Positions 17,444-24,975 of a stretch of DNA of 64,000 nucleotides are shown here, in pieces (within the stretch, counting starts at the first letter, position 1; every line of letters starts with the position of its first letter). The DNA lies in assembly GCF_003308995.1 (NCBI RefSeq), contig NZ_QFFJ01000001.1:3224001-3288000 (forward strand), given 5' to 3'. Both the position numbers and the translations under genes were made by a program. The notes beneath the pieces are model-generated. The model was not told where the DNA came from and made no database searches. It saw nothing but the letters and a program-made list of their open reading frames with translations. This DNA comes from Chitinophaga flava. GTDB lineage: Bacteria; Bacteroidota; Bacteroidia; Chitinophagales; Chitinophagaceae.

Positions 17444-18040
17444 TCAGGACGATTTAAGCCGGAGTTTTTTATAGACGGTATCCCGGCTCAGCTGTTTCAT
17501 ATCACCGGGCTGCATCCCTTCTATGGTGATATCCTCCATCCTATAACGGACAAGCCTCAACGTAGGAAAACCAGCAGCGGCAGTCATTTTCCGGACCTGT
17601 CTGTTTTTACCTTCATGCAGCACCATCCGTACCCAGGGCGCTGGTATGCTCTTACGAAAGCGGATAGGAGGGTTGCGAGGTGGCAGAAACGGCTCTTCCT
17701 GGAAGATCTCGGCAAAACAGGGTTTTGTATGATAGGTTTTCCCATCTACAGTGATATCCACCCCTTCCTGCAACTGACGGACAGCCACATTGGTAATAGC
17801 TCCATCTACCTGCACCCAATATTCTCTTTCATGTGCATGACTGGGAAGCAGTAGCTTGTTATTCAACGACTTGTCATTGGTGAGCAATAACAAACCTTCA
17901 CTATCATAATCCAAACGGCCTACTGGATACACGTCCCGTGGTACTTTAAAGTAATCCGCCAGGCAGGCCTTGTTTCCTTCCGGTGTAAACCTTGTCAGAA
18001 CTTCATATGGCTTATAAATAACATAATAAATTAACGACAC
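17444..18040 (-). CDS. rluE: rRNA large subunit pseudouridine synthase E-like
   Basis: An RsuA/RluE-family enzyme that converts a 23S rRNA uridine to pseudouridine. Seen are YYVIYKPYEVL at the N-terminus, the catalytic block VGRLDYDSEGLLLLTND, LLPSHAHEREYWVQVDG, and HEGKNRQVRKMTAAAGFPTLRLVR. There is no S4 domain, as expected for RluE. I place the start at a GTG (18040). An ATG at 18106 is in frame, but it lies beyond the promoter of the divergent regulator gene (18054-18084) and adds residues the family lacks. The start is therefore uncertain. Confidence 0.85.
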   Translation of the reverse strand: MSLIYYVIYKPYEVLTRFTPEGNKACLADYFKVPRDVYPVGRLDYDSEGLLLLTNDKSLNNKLLLPSHAHEREYWVQVDGAITNVAVRQLQEGVDITVDGKTYHTKPCFAEIFQEEPFLPPRNPPIRFRKSIPAPWVRMVLHEGKNRQVRKMTAAAGFPTLRLVRYRMEDITIEGMQPGDMKQLSRDTVYKKLRLKSS

Positions 18041-18053
18041 GACAGCATTTACT

Positions 18054-18084
18054 TTGGTTAAGGAGCTGTAAATTAGTAATTTTG
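18054..18084 (+). promoter_or_regulatory. Promoter of the FNR-like regulator
   Basis: TTG at 18054-18056, a 20-nt spacer, then TAATTTTG at 18077-18084: a textbook Bacteroidota promoter. The predicted start of transcription is only a few bases before the ATG at 18094. Confidence 0.7.
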
Positions 18085-18093
18085 CAGATTGAT

Positions 18094-18804
18094 ATGGGTA
18101 GTACAATTCAAAATCCTACGTGTCAAAACTGTAAGGATCGTTTTTCGTCCGTTTTCTGCAAGGCAGATCAGTGCAATCTCGAACAGATTGACGCGGCCAA
18201 AGTATGCTCTGTATACAAGAAAGGTCAGGTGATCTTTCATGAAGGCGCTTACCCTTTTGGCGTATACTGCATCAACGACGGAAAAATAAAGCTGTCCCAC
18301 AGTGGCGACGATGGCCGCGAACAGATTATTCGCCTGGTTAAAGCCGGCGACATCATGGGCTATAAAGCGTTGCTCAGCAGCGAACGTTATACTGCCACCG
18401 CTACTGCCCTGGAAGATTCTTCCATCTGCTTCATCCCGAAAGACCTCTTTATGAGCATCCTCCAGAAAGATGCCTCCCTGTCTTTCGAAATGATGCGCAT
18501 TCTCTCCAGCGAGCTGCGCAAAGCAGAACTCAAAATCACCCATCTCGCCCAGAAACCTGTTAGAGAACGTCTCGCTGAAACAATCCTCTTTATCAAAGAA
18601 ACCTACGGCCTGGAAGAAGATGGCGCCACCCTCAACGTACGCCTCTCCCGCGAAGAAATCGCCAACCTCGTAGGCACCGCCACCGAATCTGCCATCCGCC
18701 TGCTTTCTGAATTCAAGAAAGACGGCATGATAGAACTCGACGGCAAAAAAATACGCCTCCTCGATATCCCGCAGATCATTAAAACAGCCAATCTGCAGGA
18801 CTAG
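18094..18804 (+). CDS. Crp/Fnr-family regulator with four N-terminal cysteines
   Basis: A 236-residue regulator. The first 30 residues hold four cysteines (C-x2-C-x8-C-x4-C: TCQNC ... FC ... QC). A cyclic-nucleotide-type beta-barrel follows (GQVIFHEGAYPFGVYCI ... GREQIIRLVKAGDIMGY), then the dimer helix and a Crp-type helix-turn-helix (LSREEIANLVGTATESAIRLLSEFKKDG). E. coli FNR binds a 4Fe-4S cluster with N-terminal cysteines, so oxygen sensing is plausible, though the spacing differs. It is the first gene of the cbb3 oxidase region, and FNR-like boxes lie in two promoters downstream. Confidence 0.88.
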   Translation: MGSTIQNPTCQNCKDRFSSVFCKADQCNLEQIDAAKVCSVYKKGQVIFHEGAYPFGVYCINDGKIKLSHSGDDGREQIIRLVKAGDIMGYKALLSSERYTATATALEDSSICFIPKDLFMSILQKDASLSFEMMRILSSELRKAELKITHLAQKPVRERLAETILFIKETYGLEEDGATLNVRLSREEIANLVGTATESAIRLLSEFKKDGMIELDGKKIRLLDIPQIIKTANLQD

Positions 18805-18844
18805 TCAGCCTTTCGCATAGGGCTGATAAATATCATATTCTGCC

Positions 18845-18888
18845 TTGACACATATCATTCCATCAGCGTGGAGGTACTGGTACTTTTG
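18845..18888 (+). promoter_or_regulatory. FNR-like box and -7 element for the RIC-like/ccoI unit
   Basis: TTGAC-ACAT-ATCAT (18845-18858; 8 of 10 defined positions of TTGAT-N4-ATCAA) followed by TACTTTTG (18881-18888). The box centre lies 29.5 bp before the -7 element, near -41.5 to the expected transcription start. The same geometry recurs at 21902-21945. Confidence 0.7.
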
Positions 18889-18912
18889 CAATATCAAAAA
18901 TACCATCCATCC

Positions 18913-19467
18913 ATGCATCCATATGCTATCATCAACTTTCATGAACTCACACCCGCAGCACTCTGCGATGTGATCACCAGTAAGTTCCATCAACCCATAG
19001 AACATACTGCGGAAGAAATAATGGCCTGGTTTAACCTGGAAAGGCAGGACGACCCATCCGCCCCCGCCACAGCAGATCTGCAACAACTGCTCTTTGCTAA
19101 AATGCAGACCGAATTTACCCAGCTGTTGCGAAAAGAAACGTCCATCATCTTCCCCGTCATTCGCAACGCCGCCATCCACAACAAAGGACAGAAGAGCCTG
19201 CAACCGGCCGTCTATGACAGCATACAACAATCCTTTCAGAAGATCATACTACTGCTCCAGAAACTCCGCCAGGTAACCGGCAACTACCTCCTGCAGGGAC
19301 ACTGGAGTGCTGCCTATAAAATATGTATCAGCGATATGTATTCCCTCGAACAACTCCTGCAACAATGGATATACGTAGAGCAGAATATTCTGTACCCGGC
19401 CGTATTACCGGCCAACACGATCGTTATCCGGCAGGAAGAAATTATTAACACTGTAAGCATCGACTAA
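18913..19467 (+). CDS. RIC/YtfE-like hemerythrin-fold protein lacking most metal ligands
   Basis: A 184-residue helical protein that aligns by eye with RIC/YtfE di-iron proteins: FHQPIEHTAEEI for the usual YHHP..., LLRKETSIIFPVI for the usual H-M-x-KEExxLFP, and WIYVEQNILYPAV for the usual H-I-H-x-ENNILFP. The Glu positions and hydrophobic cores are kept, but the histidines are replaced by Leu, Gln and Tyr. The start is the ATG at 18913, because the promoter lies just upstream. Its stop overlaps the ATG of ccoI by one base (TAATG). I infer an inactive or altered paralog coupled to oxidase copper supply. Confidence 0.6.
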   Translation: MHPYAIINFHELTPAALCDVITSKFHQPIEHTAEEIMAWFNLERQDDPSAPATADLQQLLFAKMQTEFTQLLRKETSIIFPVIRNAAIHNKGQKSLQPAVYDSIQQSFQKIILLLQKLRQVTGNYLLQGHWSAAYKICISDMYSLEQLLQQWIYVEQNILYPAVLPANTIVIRQEEIINTVSID

Positions 19468-21905
19468 TGGCTACCACTTCTGATACTAACGTACAAGTTG
19501 CCTGCTATCACTGCGGGGAAGATTGCAACACCAGGAACATCACCCTGGAAGAAAAAGTTTTTTGCTGCGAAGGATGTAAACTGGTATTTGAAATACTCCA
19601 CCAGTATGATCTCTGCCAGTATTATGATCTGAATGAGAATCCCGGTGTAAGTCAACGCATTACGGTTAGAAAGGATAAGTTCGCCTTCCTCGATGATGAG
19701 AAAATACAACAGCAGCTCATACAGTTCAGGGATGACACCCAGACACATGTCAGCTTCTATATTCCGCATATTCACTGCAGCTCTTGCCTGTGGCTGCTCG
19801 AAAACCTCCATAAACTGGATAAGGGCGTACAACGTGTAACCGTCAACTTTAGTAAGAAGGAAGCACTGATTATTTTTTCAGAAACACAGACCTCACTGCG
19901 GCATGTGGCTGAAGTACTTACCGCCATTGGATATGAGCCCTACATCAGCCTGCAGGACCTTCAGCATAAAAAGCCAGGTGTAAAACGCAGCCTTATTTAC
20001 CAGCTGGGTGTTGCCGGATTCTGTTTTGGTAACATTATGCTGCTCAGTTTTCCTGAATATTTCACCAGCAGCGGACATACTGATGAAAGTATGAACCGGA
20101 TGTTCCGTTATATGAACCTGGTACTGGCCCTGCCTGTGTTTTTCTATAGCGCGCAGGTATTTTTTAAATCAGCCTGGAGTGGGCTCAAACACGGCTTCCT
20201 CAATATCGATGTGCCCATTGTGCTAGCTATTGTAGTCACTTTCATCCGCAGTATCGTAGATGTAACACAAGGGCAGGCTGGCTACTTCGATTCCATGTCC
20301 GGTATTGTATTTTTTATGCTGATCGGCCGTATCCTTCAGGATAAAACATACCAGGGCCTTTCCTTCGACCGTGATTATACCGCTTATTTTCCTATAGCCG
20401 TCAGCGTTATAAAGGAAGAAAAGGAGATACCGACTACACTACCTGATATCAAAACAGGTGATACCTTATTGATACACAACAACGAACTGGTGCCTGCAGA
20501 CGGTATTATTGTCCGCGGGAAAGCACTGATAGACTACAGTTTTGTTACCGGAGAAGCCACTCCTGTCAATAAATCAGTAGGAGAGATCTTATATGCCGGT
20601 GGCCGTCAGCTCGAAGGGAATATTGAGATATTGACTATCAAGGAAGTAGCACAAAGTTATCTTACCAGCCTCTGGAATCGTGATGAGCTGAAAAACAAGG
20701 AAGAAAAACATGTCTCCTTCGTGCATCTGCTGGGGCGTAACTTCACCTGGGTAGTGTTGGTAATCGCCGCCATCAGCGCCGGTTACTGGGCTATGCATGA
20801 TCCTTCCCGGATATGGCCAGCCGTAACAGCTATCCTGATCATTGCCTGTCCTTGTGCATTACTGCTGGCATCTTCCTTTACCAACGGGCATATCCTGCGT
20901 ATCCTGAGCCGACACCAGCTGTACCTGCGTAATGCTCAGGCCATCGAAAATCTCGCCAACACCACGCATATTGTTTTCGATAAAACCGGCACGCTCACCG
21001 GCAAAACCGGCAGCGAGGTAATGTACTTTGGCAACACGCTCACACCTTTTCAGGAAAGCATGATTGCCAGCCTGGCACTGCAATCCACACACCCTCTCAG
21101 CAAGGCTATTGCCGGCTATTGCAATATCGGCACAGCCATGCCCGTAGTTGATTTTATAGATTATGCCGGGAAAGGAGTATGTGGCTGGGTACAGGGCAAC
21201 TTTATCCGCCTTGGTAATGCGGAATTTACAGGTGCACACCGGAAAGAAGAGGTAGATGGCAGTATCGTGTATTTGTCTATCAACGAAAAACTGACCGGCC
21301 TCTTTACCATCCGCAATAATTACCGCAGCGGTATACGGCCATTATTAAAACAGTTGCAACAGTATTATCCTATGTCTGTTCTTTCCGGAGACAATGACCA
21401 GGAAGCTGTGAACCTCCGTAAACTCATGGGTCCCAATACCACTTTATTGTTTGAACAGAAGCCTGCTGACAAACTCGCTTATATCATCTCCCTGCAAAAT
21501 CAGGGTAAAAAAGTAATGATGATAGGAGATGGGTTGAATGATGCAGGAGCGCTTAAACAGAGTGATATCGGTATTTCCCTTACAGAAGACAGTAACAACT
21601 TTACACCGGCCAGCGATGGTATTCTTGAAGCAAAACAGCTGCCGGTACTGTTGTCATTCATAAAACTGTGCAAGGCCAACAAACGTATTATCCTGGCCAG
21701 TTTCATTCTTTCACTGGTATATAATATAACAGGGTTATTTTTTGCGGTGCAGGGTATTTTATCTCCGTTGGTAGCAGCGATTCTGATGCCTGCGAGTTCT
21801 ATCAGCATTGTGCTGATGACCTTTCTGCTCAGCGAATGGCAGGGTAAAAAGCTTGCCAGTAGCGCATTGAGCCAAATGTCTGATAAAAATCATATTTCTG
21901 ATTGA
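19467..21905 (+). CDS. ccoI: Cu+-exporting P-type ATPase CcoI (FixI)
   Basis: Moves copper across the inner membrane for the CuB centre of cbb3 oxidase. The 812-residue protein starts with a Cys-rich metal-binding segment (CYHCGEDC ... FCCEGCKLVF, residues ~12-40), then a ferredoxin-like HMA domain whose usual CxxC is present as CSSC (~105). About eight membrane spans follow, with the CPCALLL ion motif (~461), phosphorylated Asp in DKTGTLTG (~505), and the GDGLNDAGAL hinge. Translation is coupled to the RIC-like gene by one-base overlap. Confidence 0.93.
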   Translation: MATTSDTNVQVACYHCGEDCNTRNITLEEKVFCCEGCKLVFEILHQYDLCQYYDLNENPGVSQRITVRKDKFAFLDDEKIQQQLIQFRDDTQTHVSFYIPHIHCSSCLWLLENLHKLDKGVQRVTVNFSKKEALIIFSETQTSLRHVAEVLTAIGYEPYISLQDLQHKKPGVKRSLIYQLGVAGFCFGNIMLLSFPEYFTSSGHTDESMNRMFRYMNLVLALPVFFYSAQVFFKSAWSGLKHGFLNIDVPIVLAIVVTFIRSIVDVTQGQAGYFDSMSGIVFFMLIGRILQDKTYQGLSFDRDYTAYFPIAVSVIKEEKEIPTTLPDIKTGDTLLIHNNELVPADGIIVRGKALIDYSFVTGEATPVNKSVGEILYAGGRQLEGNIEILTIKEVAQSYLTSLWNRDELKNKEEKHVSFVHLLGRNFTWVVLVIAAISAGYWAMHDPSRIWPAVTAILIIACPCALLLASSFTNGHILRILSRHQLYLRNAQAIENLANTTHIVFDKTGTLTGKTGSEVMYFGNTLTPFQESMIASLALQSTHPLSKAIAGYCNIGTAMPVVDFIDYAGKGVCGWVQGNFIRLGNAEFTGAHRKEEVDGSIVYLSINEKLTGLFTIRNNYRSGIRPLLKQLQQYYPMSVLSGDNDQEAVNLRKLMGPNTTLLFEQKPADKLAYIISLQNQGKKVMMIGDGLNDAGALKQSDIGISLTEDSNNFTPASDGILEAKQLPVLLSFIKLCKANKRIILASFILSLVYNITGLFFAVQGILSPLVAAILMPASSISIVLMTFLLSEWQGKKLASSALSQMSDKNHISD

Positions 21906-21945
21906 GTAATATCATTGCAGTCGCCGCCCGGTGCTGCTAACTTTG
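21902..21945 (+). promoter_or_regulatory. FNR-like box and -7 element for the cupin/cco operon
   Basis: TTGAG-TAAT-ATCAT (21902-21915; 8 of 10 defined positions of the FNR consensus) followed by TAACTTTG (21938-21945). The spacing from box centre to -7 element is 29.5 bp, identical to the promoter at 18845-18888. The box overlaps the ccoI stop codon. Confidence 0.7.
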
Positions 21946-21993
21946 CTATCAATACAAACACACACAGTGAAATCTTAAAAGCGCCAGTATTAA

Positions 21994-22054
21994 AGCCCGA
22001 TTGAAATGGATGTACGGGCAGCCTGAAAGCAAGGCTGCTCGTGCATAACGGGCT
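21994..22054 (+). ncRNA. Structured leader RNA upstream of the cco genes
   Basis: Inside the roughly 147-nt leader, a 14-bp stem (22011-22024 with 22032-22045, two G-U pairs, loop GAAAGCA) is enclosed by a 6-bp outer stem AGCCCG/CGGGCT (21994-21999 with 22049-22054). No U-run follows, so it is not a simple terminator. It may be a cis-regulatory element. I do not recognise a known riboswitch. Confidence 0.45.
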
Positions 22055-22096
22055 CTCCTTGTCTGTCGGTTTTAACACACCTACATCACGATTTAT

Positions 22097-22393
22097 ATGC
22101 TGATGAAAACCATGAACGTAATACAGGAAGAAGGTACCGATAAGGTAAAAAGCCGGGAAGTGCTGAAAACAAAACGGTTTGAAGCCACGCTGATCATCAT
22201 GCAGCAGGGCCAGCAGATACCACCGCATACTTCGCCTGTCGACGCCATGGTGCTGGTACTCGAAGGAAAAATAGCCTTCATGCTGAACGAAGAAGTTACA
22301 GTGCTGGAAACCGGTGATGTGCTCACCTTCCAGGCTAAAGAAATACATGCCTTACAAGCCCTGGAAACAGCCAGGTTCTTACTGGTAAAATAA
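22097..22393 (+). CDS. Small cupin-domain protein in the cco operon
   Basis: A 98-residue single cupin. Motif 1 is GQQIPPHTSPVDAMVLVLEG, with one His and an Asp where the usual HxH...E would be. Motif 2 is GDVLTFQAKEIHALQAL with its His. A reduced metal site is possible. Two ATGs (22097, 22103) are available. It is the first gene after the FNR-like promoter and leader and lies 7 bp before ccoS, so it is probably expressed with the oxidase. Its role is unknown; heme, copper or redox sensing are guesses. Confidence 0.7.
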   Translation: MLMKTMNVIQEEGTDKVKSREVLKTKRFEATLIIMQQGQQIPPHTSPVDAMVLVLEGKIAFMLNEEVTVLETGDVLTFQAKEIHALQALETARFLLVK

Positions 22394-22400
22394 TAATATT

Positions 22401-22562
22401 ATGAGCGTAATTATTCTTTTGCTGGGCGCCAGCCTTACCGTAGCAGCAGGCTTTCTGGCCGCCTTCATCTGGTCTGTCAGGAACGGGCAATTTGAAGATG
22501 ATTTCTCTCCTGCACATCGTATTCTCTTTGAAGATAAAAAAGATGATAACGACCACGAATAA
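22401..22562 (+). CDS. ccoS: cbb3 oxidase assembly protein CcoS
   Basis: A 53-residue protein with one N-terminal membrane span (MSVIILLLGASLTVAAGFLA) and the CcoS signature NGQFEDDFSPAHRILF. CcoS is needed to insert heme b and CuB into cbb3 oxidase. It lies between the cupin gene (7 bp) and ccoNO (40 bp), the expected Bacteroidota position. Confidence 0.9.
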   Translation: MSVIILLLGASLTVAAGFLAAFIWSVRNGQFEDDFSPAHRILFEDKKDDNDHE

Positions 22563-22602
22563 ACGAAAAAACACCATCAATTAAGCAACAATAAACAGCA
22601 CT

Positions 22603-24765
22603 ATGTCTCTCGAAAAATTTTATTACGACAACCGCACGGTAAAATGGTTTGCCTACGCTTGTATGTTCTGGGGATTGATAGGAATGCTTGCAGGTTTGTG
22701 GGCAGCCCTGTCACTGGTATTCCCGGACCTCAACATGGGATTTGCCCCTATTACCTTCGGGCGCCTCAGACCCGTTCACACCAACGCCGTGATCTTCGCC
22801 TTTGTAGGCAACGGTATTTTTATGGGTGTTTACTACTCGCTGCAACGCCTGTGTAAAGCCCGTATGTTCAGCGACCTGCTGAGTAAAATCCATTTCTGGG
22901 GATGGCAGTCTATCATTGCAGGCGGTGCGCTCACCCTTTTCCTGGGATACACTACCGGTAAGGAATACGCCGAACTGGAATGGCCTTTCGACATCGCCAT
23001 CACTTTGGTATGGGTAGTATTTGGCGCCAACATGCTCGGTACCATCCTGCGTCGTCGTGAAGCACACCTGTATGTAGCAATCTGGTTTTATATCGGCACC
23101 TGGGTGGCGATTGCTATGTTACACATTATCAACTCCTTCGAGTATCCTTTATCACTGTTTAAAAGTTACAGCTGGTATGCAGGGGTACAGGATGCGCTGG
23201 TACAATGGTGGTACGGCCATAATGCGGTAGCATTCTTCCTCACCACTCCATACCTCGGCCTGATGTATTACTTTGTACCGAAAGCCGCCAACAGACCTGT
23301 ATACTCTTATCGCTGGTCTATCATCCACTTCTGGTCACTTATCTTTATCTATATATGGGCAGGCCCTCACCACCTGCTGTACACCGCCCTGCCTGAATGG
23401 GCACAATCACTGGGTACTGTATTCAGCCTTATGCTGATTGCACCTTCCTGGGGTGGTATGCTCAACGGTTTACTTACCCTCCGTGGCGCCTGGGATAGAG
23501 TAAGGGAAGACGCTATCCTCAAATTCTTTGTAGTAGCGCTCACCTGTTATGGTATGGCCACTTTCGAAGGCCCTATGCTCTCTCTCAAAAACGTAAACGC
23601 CATCAGCCACTATACCGACTGGACCATTGCCCACGTACACGTTGGCGCACTGGGATGGAACGGATTCCTGACCTTCGGTATTCTCTACTGGCTGATACCA
23701 CGCATGTTCTCTACACAACTGTACTCCAGGAAATGGGCCAATACTCACTTCTGGATCGGTACGCTGGGTATCATCTTCTATGTAATTCCTCTGTACTGGG
23801 CAGCTTTTACACAGAGCATGATGTGGAAACAATTTACTGAAGAAGGACAGCTGAAATATCAGTTCCTCGAAACAGTAACCACCATCGTTCCTATGTACGC
23901 ATTACGCGCCTTCGGTGGAGCCCTGTATGTGAGCGGCCTGGGACTGATGATCGTGAATCTCTGGAAGACTATCCGTGGTGGTTCCTTTGTGGCCAACGAA
24001 GCAGCAGAAGCCGCTCCACTGCCTAAAGTAATTCAAACACATGGTAAAGCTCACTGGCACAACTGGATTGAGCGTCGTCCGATACAACTGGTAGTATTCA
24101 GTCTGTTAGTAGTAGCTGTAGGTGGTGCCCTGGAAATGATGCCTACCTTCCTGGTACGCAGCAACATTCCTACCATCAGCAGTGTGAAACCTTATACACC
24201 ACTGGAGCTGCATGGCCGCGACATATATCTGCGTGAAGGTTGTTATACCTGTCACTCTCAGATGATCCGTCCTTTCCGTGATGAAGTAGCCCGTTATGGC
24301 GAATACTCCAAAGCCGGCGAGTTTGTTTACGATCACCCGTTCCAGTGGGGCTCCAAACGTACTGGTCCGGACCTGGCCAGAATAGGCGGTAAATATCCCG
24401 ACAGCTGGCACTATAACCACATGCTGGACCCTACATCCATGTCTCCGGGATCTATTATGCCTCCATACCCATGGCTGTTTGAGGACCACATCGACAAAAG
24501 CAAAACACCAGCTATGATCAATGTAATGCGCAAACTGGGGGTACCTTATCCTGATGGTTATGAAAAACAGGCCATCGCCGATCTGGACAAACAAGCCAAC
24601 AGTATCGCTGCATCACTGCAAAAAGACAAGCTGCCTATCAAAGCTGATCGTGAGATTGTAGCGCTGATCGCTTACCTGCAACGCATGGGTAAAGACATCA
24701 AAATGGCTCCGGCTGCAGCACCCGCTAACACCAATGCGGAAGCCACCACCAAAAATGATTTTTAG
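22603..24765 (+). CDS. ccoN: cbb3 cytochrome oxidase fused subunits I and II (CcoN-CcoO)
   Basis: The catalytic core of the high-affinity terminal oxidase. In 720 residues, a CcoN part (~1-470, twelve membrane spans) carries the heme and CuB histidines in RPVHTNAVIF, WWYGHNAVAFF, GPHHLLYTALP and HVHVGALGWNG. It is followed by a CcoO part (~495-720) with one c-type heme site CYTCH (~547), a downstream Met in SMSPGSIMPPYPW, and an LQRMG end. This CcoN-CcoO fusion is typical of Bacteroidota. It has low sequence-level ambiguity and sits in the standard gene order. Confidence 0.96.
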   Translation: MSLEKFYYDNRTVKWFAYACMFWGLIGMLAGLWAALSLVFPDLNMGFAPITFGRLRPVHTNAVIFAFVGNGIFMGVYYSLQRLCKARMFSDLLSKIHFWGWQSIIAGGALTLFLGYTTGKEYAELEWPFDIAITLVWVVFGANMLGTILRRREAHLYVAIWFYIGTWVAIAMLHIINSFEYPLSLFKSYSWYAGVQDALVQWWYGHNAVAFFLTTPYLGLMYYFVPKAANRPVYSYRWSIIHFWSLIFIYIWAGPHHLLYTALPEWAQSLGTVFSLMLIAPSWGGMLNGLLTLRGAWDRVREDAILKFFVVALTCYGMATFEGPMLSLKNVNAISHYTDWTIAHVHVGALGWNGFLTFGILYWLIPRMFSTQLYSRKWANTHFWIGTLGIIFYVIPLYWAAFTQSMMWKQFTEEGQLKYQFLETVTTIVPMYALRAFGGALYVSGLGLMIVNLWKTIRGGSFVANEAAEAAPLPKVIQTHGKAHWHNWIERRPIQLVVFSLLVVAVGGALEMMPTFLVRSNIPTISSVKPYTPLELHGRDIYLREGCYTCHSQMIRPFRDEVARYGEYSKAGEFVYDHPFQWGSKRTGPDLARIGGKYPDSWHYNHMLDPTSMSPGSIMPPYPWLFEDHIDKSKTPAMINVMRKLGVPYPDGYEKQAIADLDKQANSIAASLQKDKLPIKADREIVALIAYLQRMGKDIKMAPAAAPANTNAEATTKNDF

Positions 24766-24785
24766 TCAACATAAAAAACAGGATC

Positions 24786-24965
24786 ATGAAGTTCATTAAT
24801 TATCTGGAATCAATTGCAGGCATCAGCATTTATCCGATGGCCTCCCTGCTGATCTTCTCCATATTCTTTGTTTTTGCCGCCTTCTGGGCTTTCAGAGCAG
24901 ACCGCAACATGGTAGACCAGATCAGCCGCATCCCCTTAGATAATGATGATACCCAAAGCCTATAA
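24786..24965 (+). CDS. ccoQ: cbb3 oxidase subunit CcoQ
   Basis: A 59-residue single-span protein (MKFINYLESIAGI ... SLLIFSIFFVFAAFWAF, then a charged tail FRADRNMVDQIS). Size, topology and position between ccoNO and ccoP identify it as CcoQ/FixQ, which stabilises the complex. The next gene starts 10 bp later. Confidence 0.85.
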   Translation: MKFINYLESIAGISIYPMASLLIFSIFFVFAAFWAFRADRNMVDQISRIPLDNDDTQSL

Positions 24966-24975
24966 AATACTTGGT

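Noticed and set aside
18041..18106. An ATG start for rluE at 18106.
   Set aside because: It would run across the promoter of the divergent regulator and adds residues absent from the family.
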